Source of the DNA: Micromonospora marina | Lineage (GTDB): Bacteria > Actinomycetota > Actinomycetes > Mycobacteriales > Micromonosporaceae | DNA length: 64,000 bases | Direction of reading: 5' to 3' | Assembly: GCF_900091565.1 (NCBI RefSeq) | Contig: NZ_FMCV01000001.1 | Span: forward strand, 124,001 to 188,000 | In this document: positions 7,491 through 16,063 of the stretch, one piece after another | How positions within the stretch are numbered: the stretch's first letter is position 1 | How the letters are laid out: every line of letters begins with the position of its first letter | Position numbers and translations under genes: made by a program | Notes under the pieces: generated by a model | Told to the model about the DNA's origin: nothing | Seen by the model: only the letters and a program-made list of their open reading frames with translations | Database searches by the model: none

Positions 7491-8641
7491 AGGCGCTCCA
7501 GCGCGGCGGCGGTCCGTTCCCAGGTGTAGCTGCACCGGACCCGGTCCACCGCGGCGTGCCCGTACGCGAACCGCCCGGCGTTGTCCGAGAGCAGCCGGCG
7601 CAGTGTGACCCCGAGCGTGCGAACGTCACCCGGCGGCACCAGCTTGCCGGTCACCTCGTCCACCACCGCGTCGGCGATGCCGCCCATGGCGTAGCCGACC
7701 ACCGGCACGCCGCAGGCCATCGCCTCCAGCGACACCCGCCCGGCGGACGCGTAGTGCGGGGTGCAGGCCACCAGGTCGGCGGAGCGGTACCAGGTGGCCA
7801 TCTGGTCGTGCGGCACCGCGCCGACCAGCTTCACCTGCTCCGCCACGCCGGCCCGTTCGGCCAGCTCGCGCAGCCGGCGCGCCTCGGCGTGCCCGTCCAG
7901 CCGCCCGGCCGGCGGGCCGCCCGCGATCACCAGTTCCGCGTCGCCGACCAGCCGCATCGCCCGGATCAGGTCGTCCTGGCCGTGCCCGGGCGAGAGCCCG
8001 CCGACGGAGAGGATCCGGGGCCGCTGGTCCCGCGGCGCCGCCTCGCCGTCCGGGTGGAACTGGCCGGTGTCCACGCCGGTCGGCACCATCGCCACGGACG
8101 TGCGTTGCAGGCCCATCCGGGTCAGCTCGTCGACCTCGTCGTTGCACTGGGCCACCGCCACGTCCACGGCCCGGGTCAGCGCCCGCTCCAGCGGGATGCG
8201 CTCCCCCGGCCCGGAGTACTCCCGGCCCAGGTGACGCAACTGCTCGACGCCGAGCGAGTGGAACGTCTGCACCACCGGGATGTCGGTCGCGCGTACCGCG
8301 TGGGCGGCGGCCAGCCCGCCGACCCAGTAGTGCCCGTGCACCACGTCGGGAGTCCAGTCCCCGGCCCACTGCCCGGCCAGCCAGCGGCCGTACTCGGCGA
8401 CGAACGGCACCAGCTCGGCGGTGGAGAGCATGTCGGGCGGGCCGACCGGGACACGTTCCACCCGGTAGCCGTCGAGTTCGGTCAGTGCGGGCTGGTCGGA
8501 CGCGGCACGGCGCTCGTAGACGCGGACGTCATGGCCCCGGGCGGCGAGTTCCGCCGCCACGCGCGCAATGTGCTCCTGCGTCCCGACGGTGGGACCGTCG
8601 GTGGACGAGCCGGCGTGCGCGCATACAAGGCCGACGCGCAT
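7373..8641 (-). CDS. Glycosyltransferase family 4
   Basis: 422 residues of GT-B fold. The N-terminal domain begins MRVGLVCAHAGSSTDGPTVGTQEHI with the acceptor-side glycine loop; the C-terminal domain has the RPRILSVGGLSPGHGQDDLI start and the nucleotide-sugar-binding region around SLEAMACGVPVVG and GGIADAV. The usual E-X7-E pair of GT4 enzymes keeps the second Glu (SLEAM), but the first is replaced by Ala in HYASAGRVSLE. The N-terminus resembles MshA-type and sucrose-synthase-like enzymes, but the acceptor cannot be named. GGAGG lies 7 bases before ATG 8641. The 3' end overlaps the convergent membrane-protein gene. Confidence 0.9.
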   Translation of the reverse strand: MRVGLVCAHAGSSTDGPTVGTQEHIARVAAELAARGHDVRVYERRAASDQPALTELDGYRVERVPVGPPDMLSTAELVPFVAEYGRWLAGQWAGDWTPDVVHGHYWVGGLAAAHAVRATDIPVVQTFHSLGVEQLRHLGREYSGPGERIPLERALTRAVDVAVAQCNDEVDELTRMGLQRTSVAMVPTGVDTGQFHPDGEAAPRDQRPRILSVGGLSPGHGQDDLIRAMRLVGDAELVIAGGPPAGRLDGHAEARRLRELAERAGVAEQVKLVGAVPHDQMATWYRSADLVACTPHYASAGRVSLEAMACGVPVVGYAMGGIADAVVDEVTGKLVPPGDVRTLGVTLRRLLSDNAGRFAYGHAAVDRVRCSYTWERTAAALERLYERVIGRRRPATPIEPTPVEVTPSVEVVVSERGPVEAA

Positions 8642-8833
8642 GGTGCACCTCCATGCGTTTCTCGCGAGCGGGGTCTCCGGTCAGAGCGTCCCATTAACCC
8701 AGGTCCGGTGCGCCCAAACCTGGCAGATCGGGGCCACCCGGCCACGGCGTCCCGCGGACGGGACAGCCGACCGAACCCGATCAGCGTCGAAAACGGTCGG
8801 CATGACTGTCCCGACCGGGGGTACCGACGGGGA

Positions 8834-9832
8834 ATGCCGCTGACTCGCAGCCTCTCCGACGCCACAGTCGTCATCACCGGCGCCTCCAGCGGGATCGGCG
8901 TGGCCACCGCGTACGCGCTGGCCCGCCGGGGCGCCGACGTGGTGCTGGCCGCCCGGACCGAGTCGGCGCTGCGCCGGGTCGCGGCGTACTGCCGGGAGCT
9001 GGGCGCGGAGGCGCTCGTGGTACCCACCGACGTGACCGACCCGGAGGCCGTCGGGCGGCTGGCGGAGCGGGCGGTGGCCGAGTTCGGCCGGATCGACGCC
9101 TGGATCAACAACGCGGCCGTGGGCACCGTGGGGCTGTTCGACGAGATCCCGCTGGCCGAGTTCCGCCGGGTGGTGGACGTGAACCTGCTCGGCACCGTGT
9201 ACGGGACGCGGGCCGCGCTGCCCTGGCTGGGCGCGGCCGGCGGCGGGGTGCTGGTCAACAACGCCTCGGTGCTGGCCGAGGTGGCGATGCCGTACCAGTC
9301 GGCGTACAACGCGACCAAGCACGCGATCCGCGGGCTGGCCGACACGGTGCGGCAGGAGTTGCGGGTGACCGGCCGGGGTAACATCTCGATCTGCACCGTG
9401 CTGCCCGCCACCATCGACACGCCGTTCTTCCGGCACGCGGCCAACCACTCCGGCCGGGAGCTGACCCCGCCGCCGCCGGTGTACCCGCCGGAGATGGTCG
9501 CCGAGACGATCGTCAAGTTGCTGCGCCGGCCCCGGCGCGAGGCGTACGCGGGCGGCGCGGCCCGGCTGATCGGTCTGCAGTGGCGGCTCGCTCCGGCGCT
9601 GGCCGAGCGGGTGCTGGGCTGGTACACGGCGCGCACCCAACTCGGCCCCGGCGTACGCGCCGACTCCACGGGGGGTCTCTTCACACCCGACGCGGCGGCA
9701 GAGCGGACCGACGGGTGGTCCGGCCGGCGCGGTCAGGTGCTGCGGCTGAGCGCGGCGGTCGGGCTGGCTGCCGGCACCGCCGCCGGTGCGGTGGCGGCGA
9801 TCAGCCGCCGCACCAGGGGTGCCCGGCCGTGA
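8834..9832 (+). CDS. Short-chain dehydrogenase/reductase with C-terminal hydrophobic tail
   Basis: 332 residues. TGASSGIG (15-22) is the NAD(P)-binding glycine motif, NNAAVG is the structural NNAG-type motif, and Ser145, Tyr158 and Lys162 (SAYNATK) form the catalytic set. After the ~250-residue SDR core comes a linker and a hydrophobic stretch near residues 310-326 (LSAAVGLAAGTAAGAVAAI) followed by RRTRGARP, which looks like a membrane anchor with a basic tail. Start ATG 8834 sits right after GACGGGGA. It is divergent from the glycosyltransferase gene (192 bp apart). Substrate unknown. Confidence 0.9.
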   Translation: MPLTRSLSDATVVITGASSGIGVATAYALARRGADVVLAARTESALRRVAAYCRELGAEALVVPTDVTDPEAVGRLAERAVAEFGRIDAWINNAAVGTVGLFDEIPLAEFRRVVDVNLLGTVYGTRAALPWLGAAGGGVLVNNASVLAEVAMPYQSAYNATKHAIRGLADTVRQELRVTGRGNISICTVLPATIDTPFFRHAANHSGRELTPPPPVYPPEMVAETIVKLLRRPRREAYAGGAARLIGLQWRLAPALAERVLGWYTARTQLGPGVRADSTGGLFTPDAAAERTDGWSGRRGQVLRLSAAVGLAAGTAAGAVAAISRRTRGARP

Positions 9833-9888
9833 GTCCCGTCGACCGGACCGGTGCGTGGTCGCGGGCAGACGTGCACAATGGGGCGATC

Positions 9889-10560
9889 ATGCCGACGGAT
9901 GCGCGTTGCCTGGTGGAGACCGACGAGTCCTCCCCGACGGTCCGGCTGACCGGGGTGCTCGACCGGGCCGGAGTGGAGGCCGTACGGGACGCGCTGCTCG
10001 CCCGGCTGTGGCAGCGGCCCGGGTTGCTGCTGGTGGACCTGTCCGGGGTGCGGATCACCGACCCGCTGGCCCGGGACGCGCTGGACGAGGTCTGCCGGGC
10101 GGTCGCCGACTGGCCCGCCGCCGAGCTGCTGCTCGATCCGGACGAGCCGCCACCGGACACGCCGCCCGAGCCGCTCGACGCCGAGTTGTCCCCGGTGGTC
10201 GAGGCGGCCCGCGAGGCACGTGTGCTGGTAGCCGGCGGGTGCGTCACGTGGGGCCTGCCGGAGCTGACCGAGCCGGCCTGCATCGCGGTCACCGAAATGG
10301 TCAACAACGTGGTGGCGCACGCCGTCACGCCGATGACGCTCCGGCTGGCTCCGCGTGACGGCGCGCTGCACGTGGCCGTCCGGGACCACTCGGCCGGGCG
10401 GCCCGCGTACGGCGGTCCGGCGCCGGTGGACTCGGTGGGCGGGCGAGGGCTGCTGCTCATCGACACGGTGGCCCGGCGCTGGGGCAGCACGGCGCTGCCC
10501 GACGGCAAGGTGGTGTGGTGCGTGCTGTACGCCGAGGACGAGGTGGCGTTCCGCAACTGA
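9889..10560 (+). CDS. STAS plus HATPase_c regulatory protein (anti-sigma network type)
   Basis: 223 residues. Residues about 5-85 look like a STAS domain (VRLTGVLDRAGVEAV, LLLVDLSGVRITDPLA), as in anti-sigma antagonists; residues about 105-220 look like a GHKL ATP-binding domain of the RsbW kind (TEMVNNVVAHA N-box, VRDHSAG G1-type box, GGRGLLLIDTVARRWG G2 box). Having both in one chain is typical of actinobacterial regulators of partner-switching or phosphatase systems. In the STAS part the usual phosphorylatable Ser/Thr is not clear (ITDPLA instead of the common DSSG-type loop). ATG 9889 follows GGGGCG. No sigma-B-like gene is adjacent. Confidence 0.82.
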   Translation: MPTDARCLVETDESSPTVRLTGVLDRAGVEAVRDALLARLWQRPGLLLVDLSGVRITDPLARDALDEVCRAVADWPAAELLLDPDEPPPDTPPEPLDAELSPVVEAAREARVLVAGGCVTWGLPELTEPACIAVTEMVNNVVAHAVTPMTLRLAPRDGALHVAVRDHSAGRPAYGGPAPVDSVGGRGLLLIDTVARRWGSTALPDGKVVWCVLYAEDEVAFRN

Positions 10561-10640
10561 GGTGCCGTTTCGCCCCGTTGCTCCCGATCCACCCGGCCGG
10601 TCGCGGTTAGGGCGGCGAGGGCAGTGGGTAGTTCCCGAGC

Positions 10641-11213
10641 ATGCGCGACGACGAGTACCCCACCCCCGTGTCCGATCCCGAGGCGGAGGGTCTGCCCGAC
10701 ACCGCCGACGACGACTCCACCGCCAACGACGACGTGCTGACCGGGCGCGAGGCGGACGGCCCCGAGCCGGCCCAGCTGCCCGGTGACCGCGTGCCGGTCG
10801 CCGTGGACCAGTTCGGCACCACGGCGGAGGAGCAGCTCGACGGCGAGTCGCTGGACTACAAGCTCCAGCGTGAGCGGTACGAGCGCCCCGCCGACGATCC
10901 GCTCGCCGGCCCGGTCGACCCGGACATCGCCGCCGAGGCGGACAGCGAGGAGGCCGCCGCGCAGGCCCAGCTCGACGCCGACGTGATCGACCCGGGCCCG
11001 GTCTCGGACCCGGACTCCCCGGTCTCCGTGTACGACCACGGCCAGCTCGGCACCGTCGCCGACCACCAGGTGGGCCGGCTGGTCGAGCCGGACGAGGGCG
11101 CACACACCGACCAGGAGACCGACAACGTCGCCTACGACGCCGGCGCGGCGGGCGGCGGGGCCAGCGCGGAGGAACTGGCGGTGCACGAGACCCGGCCGCC
11201 GGACGCGCGCTGA
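10641..11213 (+). CDS. DUF5709 acidic protein
   Basis: 190 residues, very acidic and low in hydrophobic content, with the DUF5709 core DQFGTTAEEQLDGESLDYKL followed by a second conserved block near VYDHGQLGTVADHQVGRLVEPDEGAHTDQE. The family is confined to actinobacteria and has no assigned function. No signal peptide or membrane segment. It ends 4 bp before the convergent response-regulator gene. TAGTTC stands 6 bases before ATG 10641, a possible leaderless arrangement. Confidence 0.85.
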   Translation: MRDDEYPTPVSDPEAEGLPDTADDDSTANDDVLTGREADGPEPAQLPGDRVPVAVDQFGTTAEEQLDGESLDYKLQRERYERPADDPLAGPVDPDIAAEADSEEAAAQAQLDADVIDPGPVSDPDSPVSVYDHGQLGTVADHQVGRLVEPDEGAHTDQETDNVAYDAGAAGGGASAEELAVHETRPPDAR

Positions 11214-11217
11214 CCGC

Positions 11218-11865
11218 TCAGTCGTCCAGGCCCCGCTCGATGGCGTACCGGGTCAGCTCGACCCGGTTGTGCAACTGGAGCTTGCCCAGGGTGTTCTGCA
11301 CGTGGTTCTGCACGGTCCGGTGGGACAGGCCCAGCCGGTCGGCGATCTGCTTGTAGGACAGCCCCTTGGCGACCAGGCGCAGCACCTCGGTCTCCCGTTC
11401 GGTGAGCCGGGGTGCGTCGTCGTGCGGGGCGGGCGGCGTCGCGGCCAGCCGCCGGTACTCCCCCAGCACCAGCCCGGCCAGGCCGGGCGTGAACACCGGT
11501 TCACCGGCCGCGGTGCGGCGTACCGCGTCCAGGAACTCGGCCGGTGCGGCCGACTTGATCAGGTAGCCGGTGGCGCCGGCCTTGACCGCGTCCAGCACGC
11601 CCTGCGGCTCGCCGCTGGCCGACAGCATGAGCACCCGCACGTCGGGCAGCGCGGCCCGCAGACCCCGGATCACCTCGACGCCGGAGATGTCCGGCAGCTG
11701 GAGGTCGAGCACGACCAGGTCGGGGCGGGCCGCCGCGGCCACCCGTACCGCCTGCCGTCCCTCACCGCTGGTCGCCACCACCTGGTGACCGGCCTCGGTG
11801 AGGTCGCGGGCCACACCCTCGCGCCACATCGGGTGGTCGTCGACCACCATCACCCGGATGCTCAC
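11218..11865 (-). CDS. NarL/FixJ-type response regulator
   Basis: 215 residues. The receiver domain (about 1-120) has the acidic pair Asp9-Asp10, the phosphoacceptor Asp54 in VVLDLQLPD and Lys104 in LIKSAAP. The C-terminal LuxR helix-turn-helix is LTERETEVLRLVAKGLSY to HRTVQNHVQNTLGKL. It regulates transcription as the partner of the histidine kinase upstream: its GTG start overlaps the kinase stop (GTGA at 11865-11862), so the two are translationally coupled. Target genes cannot be inferred. Confidence 0.95.
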   Translation of the reverse strand: MSIRVMVVDDHPMWREGVARDLTEAGHQVVATSGEGRQAVRVAAAARPDLVVLDLQLPDISGVEVIRGLRAALPDVRVLMLSASGEPQGVLDAVKAGATGYLIKSAAPAEFLDAVRRTAAGEPVFTPGLAGLVLGEYRRLAATPPAPHDDAPRLTERETEVLRLVAKGLSYKQIADRLGLSHRTVQNHVQNTLGKLQLHNRVELTRYAIERGLDD

Positions 11866-12983
11866 CGGCGCCTCCTCGGCACGACCAGCTCGATCTCGGT
11901 GCCGGCGCCGGGCGCGGACACGATGCGCACCTCGCCGCCCAGGTCCGTCACGCGGCCCCGGATGGACTGCGCCACCCCGAGCCGCCCCTGCGCGGCGGCC
12001 TCCGCCAGCCGCCCCTCCGGGATGCCCGGCCCCTCGTCGCGTACCGAGACGGTCACCGTCTCCTCCTCGTCCTCGATCAGCACCCAGGCCCGCCCGCCGG
12101 CGTGCCGGGCCACGTTGTCGAGCGCCGCGCCGACCGCGGCGCCCAGCTCACCGGCGGCCCGCGCCGGCAGCGGCACCGGTGTGGCGGGCGCGGACACCAC
12201 GACGGTGGCCGAGGCGAACCTGTCGATCAGGTCACGCAGGTCCTGCTCGTCGCCCGCCGGGTCCGGCGGCACTCCCGTCCGGCCGATCAGCGCCCGCAGC
12301 GCCTCCTCCTGCTCACCGGCCAGCCGGGCCAGCTCGGCCGCCTCGCCGTCCAGGTCCGCGCCGCGCCGCCGGACCAGCGCGAGCACCTGGAGCACCGAGT
12401 CGTGGATGTCGCGGGCCAGCCGCTCCCGTTCCCGGGTGGCCGCCTCCAGCTCCACCGCCCGCTGCAACCGCTCCTCCGCCCGCACCGCCAGCCGGGCCAC
12501 GTGCCCGACCACCACGCCGGCCAGCAGCATGAGGATCGCCCCGGTCAGCGCGGACGGGCTGATCCGGTCCCGGGTGGCGAGGTCGGCGCCGCCGAGCACG
12601 AGCGCGGCCACCGTGCCCCGCCGCCGACCGCCGGACACCGCCCAGGCGAGCACCGGCCCGGCCAGCCAGGCGGCGGTCAGCATCGGCACCCCGGCGGCGA
12701 GCGCCGCGCGACCCACCACCCAGGGCGTGACCAGGATGATCGCCAGCACCACGCCGAGGTCGGCCAGGAGCAGCGGCCAACGCCGCCCGGCCGGGCGGCC
12801 GTAACCGGCCGCCGTCACGCCGCTCCACGCCAGCATCGCCAGCAGGACGCCGCCCGCGGCGACCGGGTGCGCGTAGCGGTCCGCGTCGCGCAGCACGACC
12901 AGTCCGACGTACGCGAGCGCGGCGAAGCGGAACACCGCTATCGATCGCCAGAAGGGGCCCTCGAGGCCGGAGGACGACGGCAT
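11862..12983 (-). CDS. Membrane sensor histidine kinase, HisKA_3 (NarX/DesK type)
   Basis: 373 residues from ATG 12983 (GTG 12992 is an alternative). Four or five membrane helices fill residues 12-165, with little extracytoplasmic loop, so sensing is probably within the membrane. A short coiled coil leads to the HisKA_3 dimer box RLARDIHDSVLQVLA with phosphoacceptor His194, then the ATP-binding domain with ALDNVARHAGG (N box), VRDEGPGIPEGR (G1) and RLGVAQSI (G2). The gene is upstream of and overlaps its response regulator. It is divergent from the small ATP-binding protein gene at 13099. Confidence 0.94.
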   Translation of the reverse strand: MPSSSGLEGPFWRSIAVFRFAALAYVGLVVLRDADRYAHPVAAGGVLLAMLAWSGVTAAGYGRPAGRRWPLLLADLGVVLAIILVTPWVVGRAALAAGVPMLTAAWLAGPVLAWAVSGGRRRGTVAALVLGGADLATRDRISPSALTGAILMLLAGVVVGHVARLAVRAEERLQRAVELEAATRERERLARDIHDSVLQVLALVRRRGADLDGEAAELARLAGEQEEALRALIGRTGVPPDPAGDEQDLRDLIDRFASATVVVSAPATPVPLPARAAGELGAAVGAALDNVARHAGGRAWVLIEDEEETVTVSVRDEGPGIPEGRLAEAAAQGRLGVAQSIRGRVTDLGGEVRIVSAPGAGTEIELVVPRRRR

Positions 12984-13047
12984 GTGCGACACCCTGTCAC
13001 AGCCGGTCCGGGGCACCCCGGGCGGTGCGGCCCGAGAAACCCTGACG

Positions 13048-13053
13048 TACGGT
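13048..13053 (+). promoter_or_regulatory. Possible -10 hexamer TACGGT
   Basis: TACGGT matches the TANNNT actinobacterial -10 form and lies 45 bp before ATG 13099, so the mRNA would have a short leader carrying the ribosome-binding GGGACAGGG. No clear -35 is visible. Confidence 0.35.
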
Positions 13054-13098
13054 GGAAATGCCGCGAAAGTCGTCGAGAACCATCGTCGGGACAGGGTC

Positions 13099-13566
13099 AT
13101 GACAGACGCAGAGCTCCCCGCACCGCGTACGGTTGTGCCCATCGAACCTTCCCTGCTTCTCGCCACGGCCTTCGACCAGGCGCAGGTGACCGGGCTGCGG
13201 CACTCGGTCACCTCCTGCGCGCACGGGTCGGGCCTGTCCGGCCAGCGGCTGGACGACTTCGTGCTGGCGGTCAACGAGCTGATCACCAACGCGGTCCGGC
13301 ACGGCGGCGGGCAGGGCTGGCTGCGGCTCTGGAAGCGGGACGGCGGGCTGGTCTGCGAGGTCGCCGACCACGGGCCCGGGATCAGCGAACGGCGGCTGCG
13401 CCACCGCGAACGGCCCGCGCCGGACACCGCCGGCGGCTGGGGTCTCTGGCTGGCCCGGGAGCTGAGCGACGCGATGGAGGTGAAGAGCGGCGACGCCGGA
13501 ACCGTCGTCCGGATTACCGCCGCGCTCGCCACCCGCCGGCCCGCCACCCGCCCGCTGGACGGCTGA
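13099..13566 (+). CDS. RsbW-like ATP-binding anti-sigma/serine kinase
   Basis: 155 residues made of a single HATPase_c domain: VNELITNAVRHGGG (N box with Glu and Asn), VADHGPGISERRLR (G1) and GGWGLWLARELSD (G2). Stand-alone proteins of this type in actinomycetes are anti-sigma or anti-sigma-antagonist kinases. GGGACAGGG precedes ATG 13099. It is divergent from the histidine kinase and convergent with the PRPP synthase gene, ending 6 bp from it. Partners unknown. Confidence 0.88.
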   Translation: MTDAELPAPRTVVPIEPSLLLATAFDQAQVTGLRHSVTSCAHGSGLSGQRLDDFVLAVNELITNAVRHGGGQGWLRLWKRDGGLVCEVADHGPGISERRLRHRERPAPDTAGGWGLWLARELSDAMEVKSGDAGTVVRITAALATRRPATRPLDG

Positions 13567-13572
13567 CCCGCG

Positions 13573-14511
13573 TCAGGCGAACAGGGCGCTCACCGACTCC
13601 CCGTTGTGGATCCGCCGCATCGCCTCGGCCAGGGCCGGCGCCACCGACAGCACCTCCAGCTTCGGCACCCGCTTCTCCGCCGGGATCGGCACCGTGTTGG
13701 TGCAGACGATCTCCAGGACGCCCTCCTGCGCGCTCAGCCGCTCCAGCGCGCCGCTGGAGAACAGGCCGTGCGTGCAGGCCAGCCGGATCGAGCGGACCCC
13801 GCGCCCGCGCAGGTGCGAGATCAGCTCGATCACCGTGCTGCCCTTGGCGATCTCGTCGTCCAGCACGATCACCTCCCGGTCCGTCACGTCGCCGATGATC
13901 GTGCTGATCTGCACCCGGTCGTCGCTGTAGCGCTGCTTCGCACCGGCCGCGACAGGCGTACCGAGCATCCGGGCGAACGCGGCGGCCTCCTTGGCGTTGC
14001 CCAGGTCCGGCGAGACCACCACCGCGTTGCTCAGGTCGTACCCCTTGAAGTGGGCGGCCAGCTCGCGCAACGCGTGCAGGTGGTCCGCCGGGACGCTGAA
14101 GAAGCCGTGCACCTGCGGCGAGTGCAGCGTCATGGCCAGCACCCGGTGGGCACCGGCGGAGGTGAGCAGGTCGGCGACGAGCCGGCCGCCGATGGAGATG
14201 CGCGGCGCGTCCTTCTTGTCCGACCGGGCGTACGCGTAGTGCGGCAGCACCACGGTGATCCGCGCGGCCGACGCGCCCCGGGCCGCGTCGATCATGAGCA
14301 GCAGCTCGACCAGGTGCTCCTGCACCGGCGGCACCAGTGGCTGGATGAGGAAGACGTCGCGCTCCCGGCAGTTCGCCTGCAACTGCACCTCCAGGCAGTC
14401 GTTGGCGAACCGGGACACCCGTACCGGGTGCAGCGGGACGTGGAGGTGGGCGCAGATCTCGGCGGCGAGGTCGGGATGGGCCGACCCGCTGAACACGGCA
14501 ATGTCACGCAC
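13573..14511 (-). CDS. prs: Ribose-phosphate pyrophosphokinase, variant actinobacterial form
   Basis: 312 residues; makes PRPP from ribose-5-phosphate and ATP. Family features: [20 protein letters not shown] (the RFxDGE-type segment), [17 protein letters not shown] (ATP flexible loop) and [19 protein letters not shown]. The PRPP-binding loop is [17 protein letters not shown], not the usual VDDMIDTGGT form, marking a divergent second type known in other actinomycetes and possibly with altered regulation. GTG 14511 follows TACGAT (14525-14520) by 8 bases with no Shine-Dalgarno, so it is likely leaderless. It is divergent from glpK across 64 bp. Confidence 0.9.
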   Translation of the reverse strand: MRDIAVFSGSAHPDLAAEICAHLHVPLHPVRVSRFANDCLEVQLQANCRERDVFLIQPLVPPVQEHLVELLLMIDAARGASAARITVVLPHYAYARSDKKDAPRISIGGRLVADLLTSAGAHRVLAMTLHSPQVHGFFSVPADHLHALRELAAHFKGYDLSNAVVVSPDLGNAKEAAAFARMLGTPVAAGAKQRYSDDRVQISTIIGDVTDREVIVLDDEIAKGSTVIELISHLRGRGVRSIRLACTHGLFSSGALERLSAQEGVLEIVCTNTVPIPAEKRVPKLEVLSVAPALAEAMRRIHNGESVSALFA

Positions 14512-14519
14512 GTCTGATG

Positions 14520-14569
14520 ATCGTACGGGGCGCCGGAGGGAGGCGGTGGCCGCTCGCGGCGGGTACGGT
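14520..14569. promoter_or_regulatory. Divergent promoter pair for prs and glpK
   Basis: The 64-bp gap between the two start codons holds a -10 hexamer for each: TACGAT on the minus strand (14525-14520) 8 bases before prs, and TACGGT on the plus strand (14564-14569) 6 bases before glpK. Both mRNAs would start at or next to their initiation codon. Confidence 0.6.
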
Positions 14570-14575
14570 GCTGCC

Positions 14576-16060
14576 GTGACCGCAGAGTTCGTCGCCGCCA
14601 TCGACCAGGGCACCACGTCCTCGCGCTGCATCGTCTTCGACCGGGCCGGCGAGATCGTCACCGTGGCCCAGCGCGAGCACCGGCAGATCTTCCCCCGCCC
14701 CGGCTGGGTCGAGCACGACGCCGAGGAGATCTGGACGAACGTCGAGCACGTGGTGCGCGAGGCGCTGGCGAGCGCCGACATCGGCACCGAGATGCTGGCC
14801 GCGGTGGGCATCACCAACCAGCGGGAGACCACTGTGGTGTGGGACCGGGAGACCGGCCGCCCGGTGGCGAACGCCATCGTCTGGCAGGACACCCGCACCG
14901 GCCCGCTGCTGCGGGAGCTGACCGAGACGTACGACGAGGAGCGGCTGCGGGCCCGTACCGGCCTGACCCCTGCCACCTACTTCGCCGGGCCGAAGCTGCG
15001 CTGGCTGCTCGACCACAACGACGGGCTGCGCGAGCGCGCCGAACGCGGCGAGGTGCTGTTCGGCACCATGGACAGCTGGCTGATCTGGAAGCTGACCGGC
15101 CGGCACGTCACCGACGTGACGAATGCCAGCCGCACGATGCTGATGGACCTGGAGACGCTCGACTGGGCCCCGCAGCTGCTCGACGCGCTGCGGATCCCGG
15201 CCGCGATGCTGCCCGAGATCCGCAGCTCGGCCGAGGTGTACGGCACCGCCCGGGGGGTGCTGGCCGGGGTGCCGGTGGCGAGCGCGCTCGGCGACCAGCA
15301 GGCGGCGCTGTTCGGGCAGACCTGCTTCCAGCCCGGCGAGGCCAAGTGCACCTACGGCACCGGCAGCTTCCTGCTGCTCAACACCGGCGCCAGCCCGGTG
15401 CCGTCGCGGCACGGCCTGCTCACCACTGTGGCGTACCGGATCGAGGGCCAGCCCGCCGTGTACGCACTGGAGGGTGCCATCGCGGTCACCGGCTCGCTCG
15501 TGCAGTGGCTGCGCGACAACCTCGGCCTGATCTCCACCGCCCCGCAGGTCGAGGAGCTGGCCCGCACCGTCGACGACAACGGCGGCTGCTACGTGGTGCC
15601 GGCCTTCTCCGGCCTGTTCGCCCCGCACTGGCGCAGCGACGCCCGGGGCGTGATCGCCGGGCTGACCGGCTACATCACGAGGGGGCACCTGGCCCGCGCG
15701 GTGCTGGAGGCGTCCGCCTTCCAGACCCGGGAGGTGGTGGACGCGATGAACGCCGACTCCGACGTGGCGCTGCGCCGGCTGCGGGTCGACGGCGGGATGA
15801 CCGGCAACGAGCTGCTCATGCGGTTCCTCGCGGACGTGCTGGACGTGCCGGTCGTGCGGTCCCGGATCACCGAGACGACGTGCCTCGGCGCCGCGTACGC
15901 CGCCGGCCTGGCCGTCGGGTTCTGGCCGGACCTGGCCACGCTGCGTGAGAAGTGGCGCTCGGACGCGCAATGGGAGCCGACGATGGACCCGGCGCACCGG
16001 GAGCGCGAGCTGCGCCAGTGGCGCAAGGCGGTCCGGCGCACGCTCGACTGGGTCGACTGA
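14576..16060 (+). CDS. glpK: Glycerol kinase
   Basis: 494 residues, normal length for GlpK, which phosphorylates glycerol to glycerol-3-phosphate. [13 protein letters not shown] is the N-terminal ATPase phosphate motif, [13 protein letters not shown] and WQDTRT are glycerol kinase blocks, and the FGGY signatures are in [13 protein letters not shown] and GALGDQQA-like [13 protein letters not shown]. The C-terminal [18 protein letters not shown] motif is intact. Start GTG 14576 follows TACGGT by 6 bases. No glpF or glpD is adjacent, so the gene stands alone. It ends 3 bp before the convergent purC. Confidence 0.96.
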   Translation: MTAEFVAAIDQGTTSSRCIVFDRAGEIVTVAQREHRQIFPRPGWVEHDAEEIWTNVEHVVREALASADIGTEMLAAVGITNQRETTVVWDRETGRPVANAIVWQDTRTGPLLRELTETYDEERLRARTGLTPATYFAGPKLRWLLDHNDGLRERAERGEVLFGTMDSWLIWKLTGRHVTDVTNASRTMLMDLETLDWAPQLLDALRIPAAMLPEIRSSAEVYGTARGVLAGVPVASALGDQQAALFGQTCFQPGEAKCTYGTGSFLLLNTGASPVPSRHGLLTTVAYRIEGQPAVYALEGAIAVTGSLVQWLRDNLGLISTAPQVEELARTVDDNGGCYVVPAFSGLFAPHWRSDARGVIAGLTGYITRGHLARAVLEASAFQTREVVDAMNADSDVALRRLRVDGGMTGNELLMRFLADVLDVPVVRSRITETTCLGAAYAAGLAVGFWPDLATLREKWRSDAQWEPTMDPAHRERELRQWRKAVRRTLDWVD

Positions 16061-16063
16061 GCG

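Noticed and set aside
6029..8833. N-terminal part of a 1267-residue reading ending in the SDR
   Set aside because: It crosses hisN, the DMT gene and the glycosyltransferase in other frames; the SDR fold starts at 8834.
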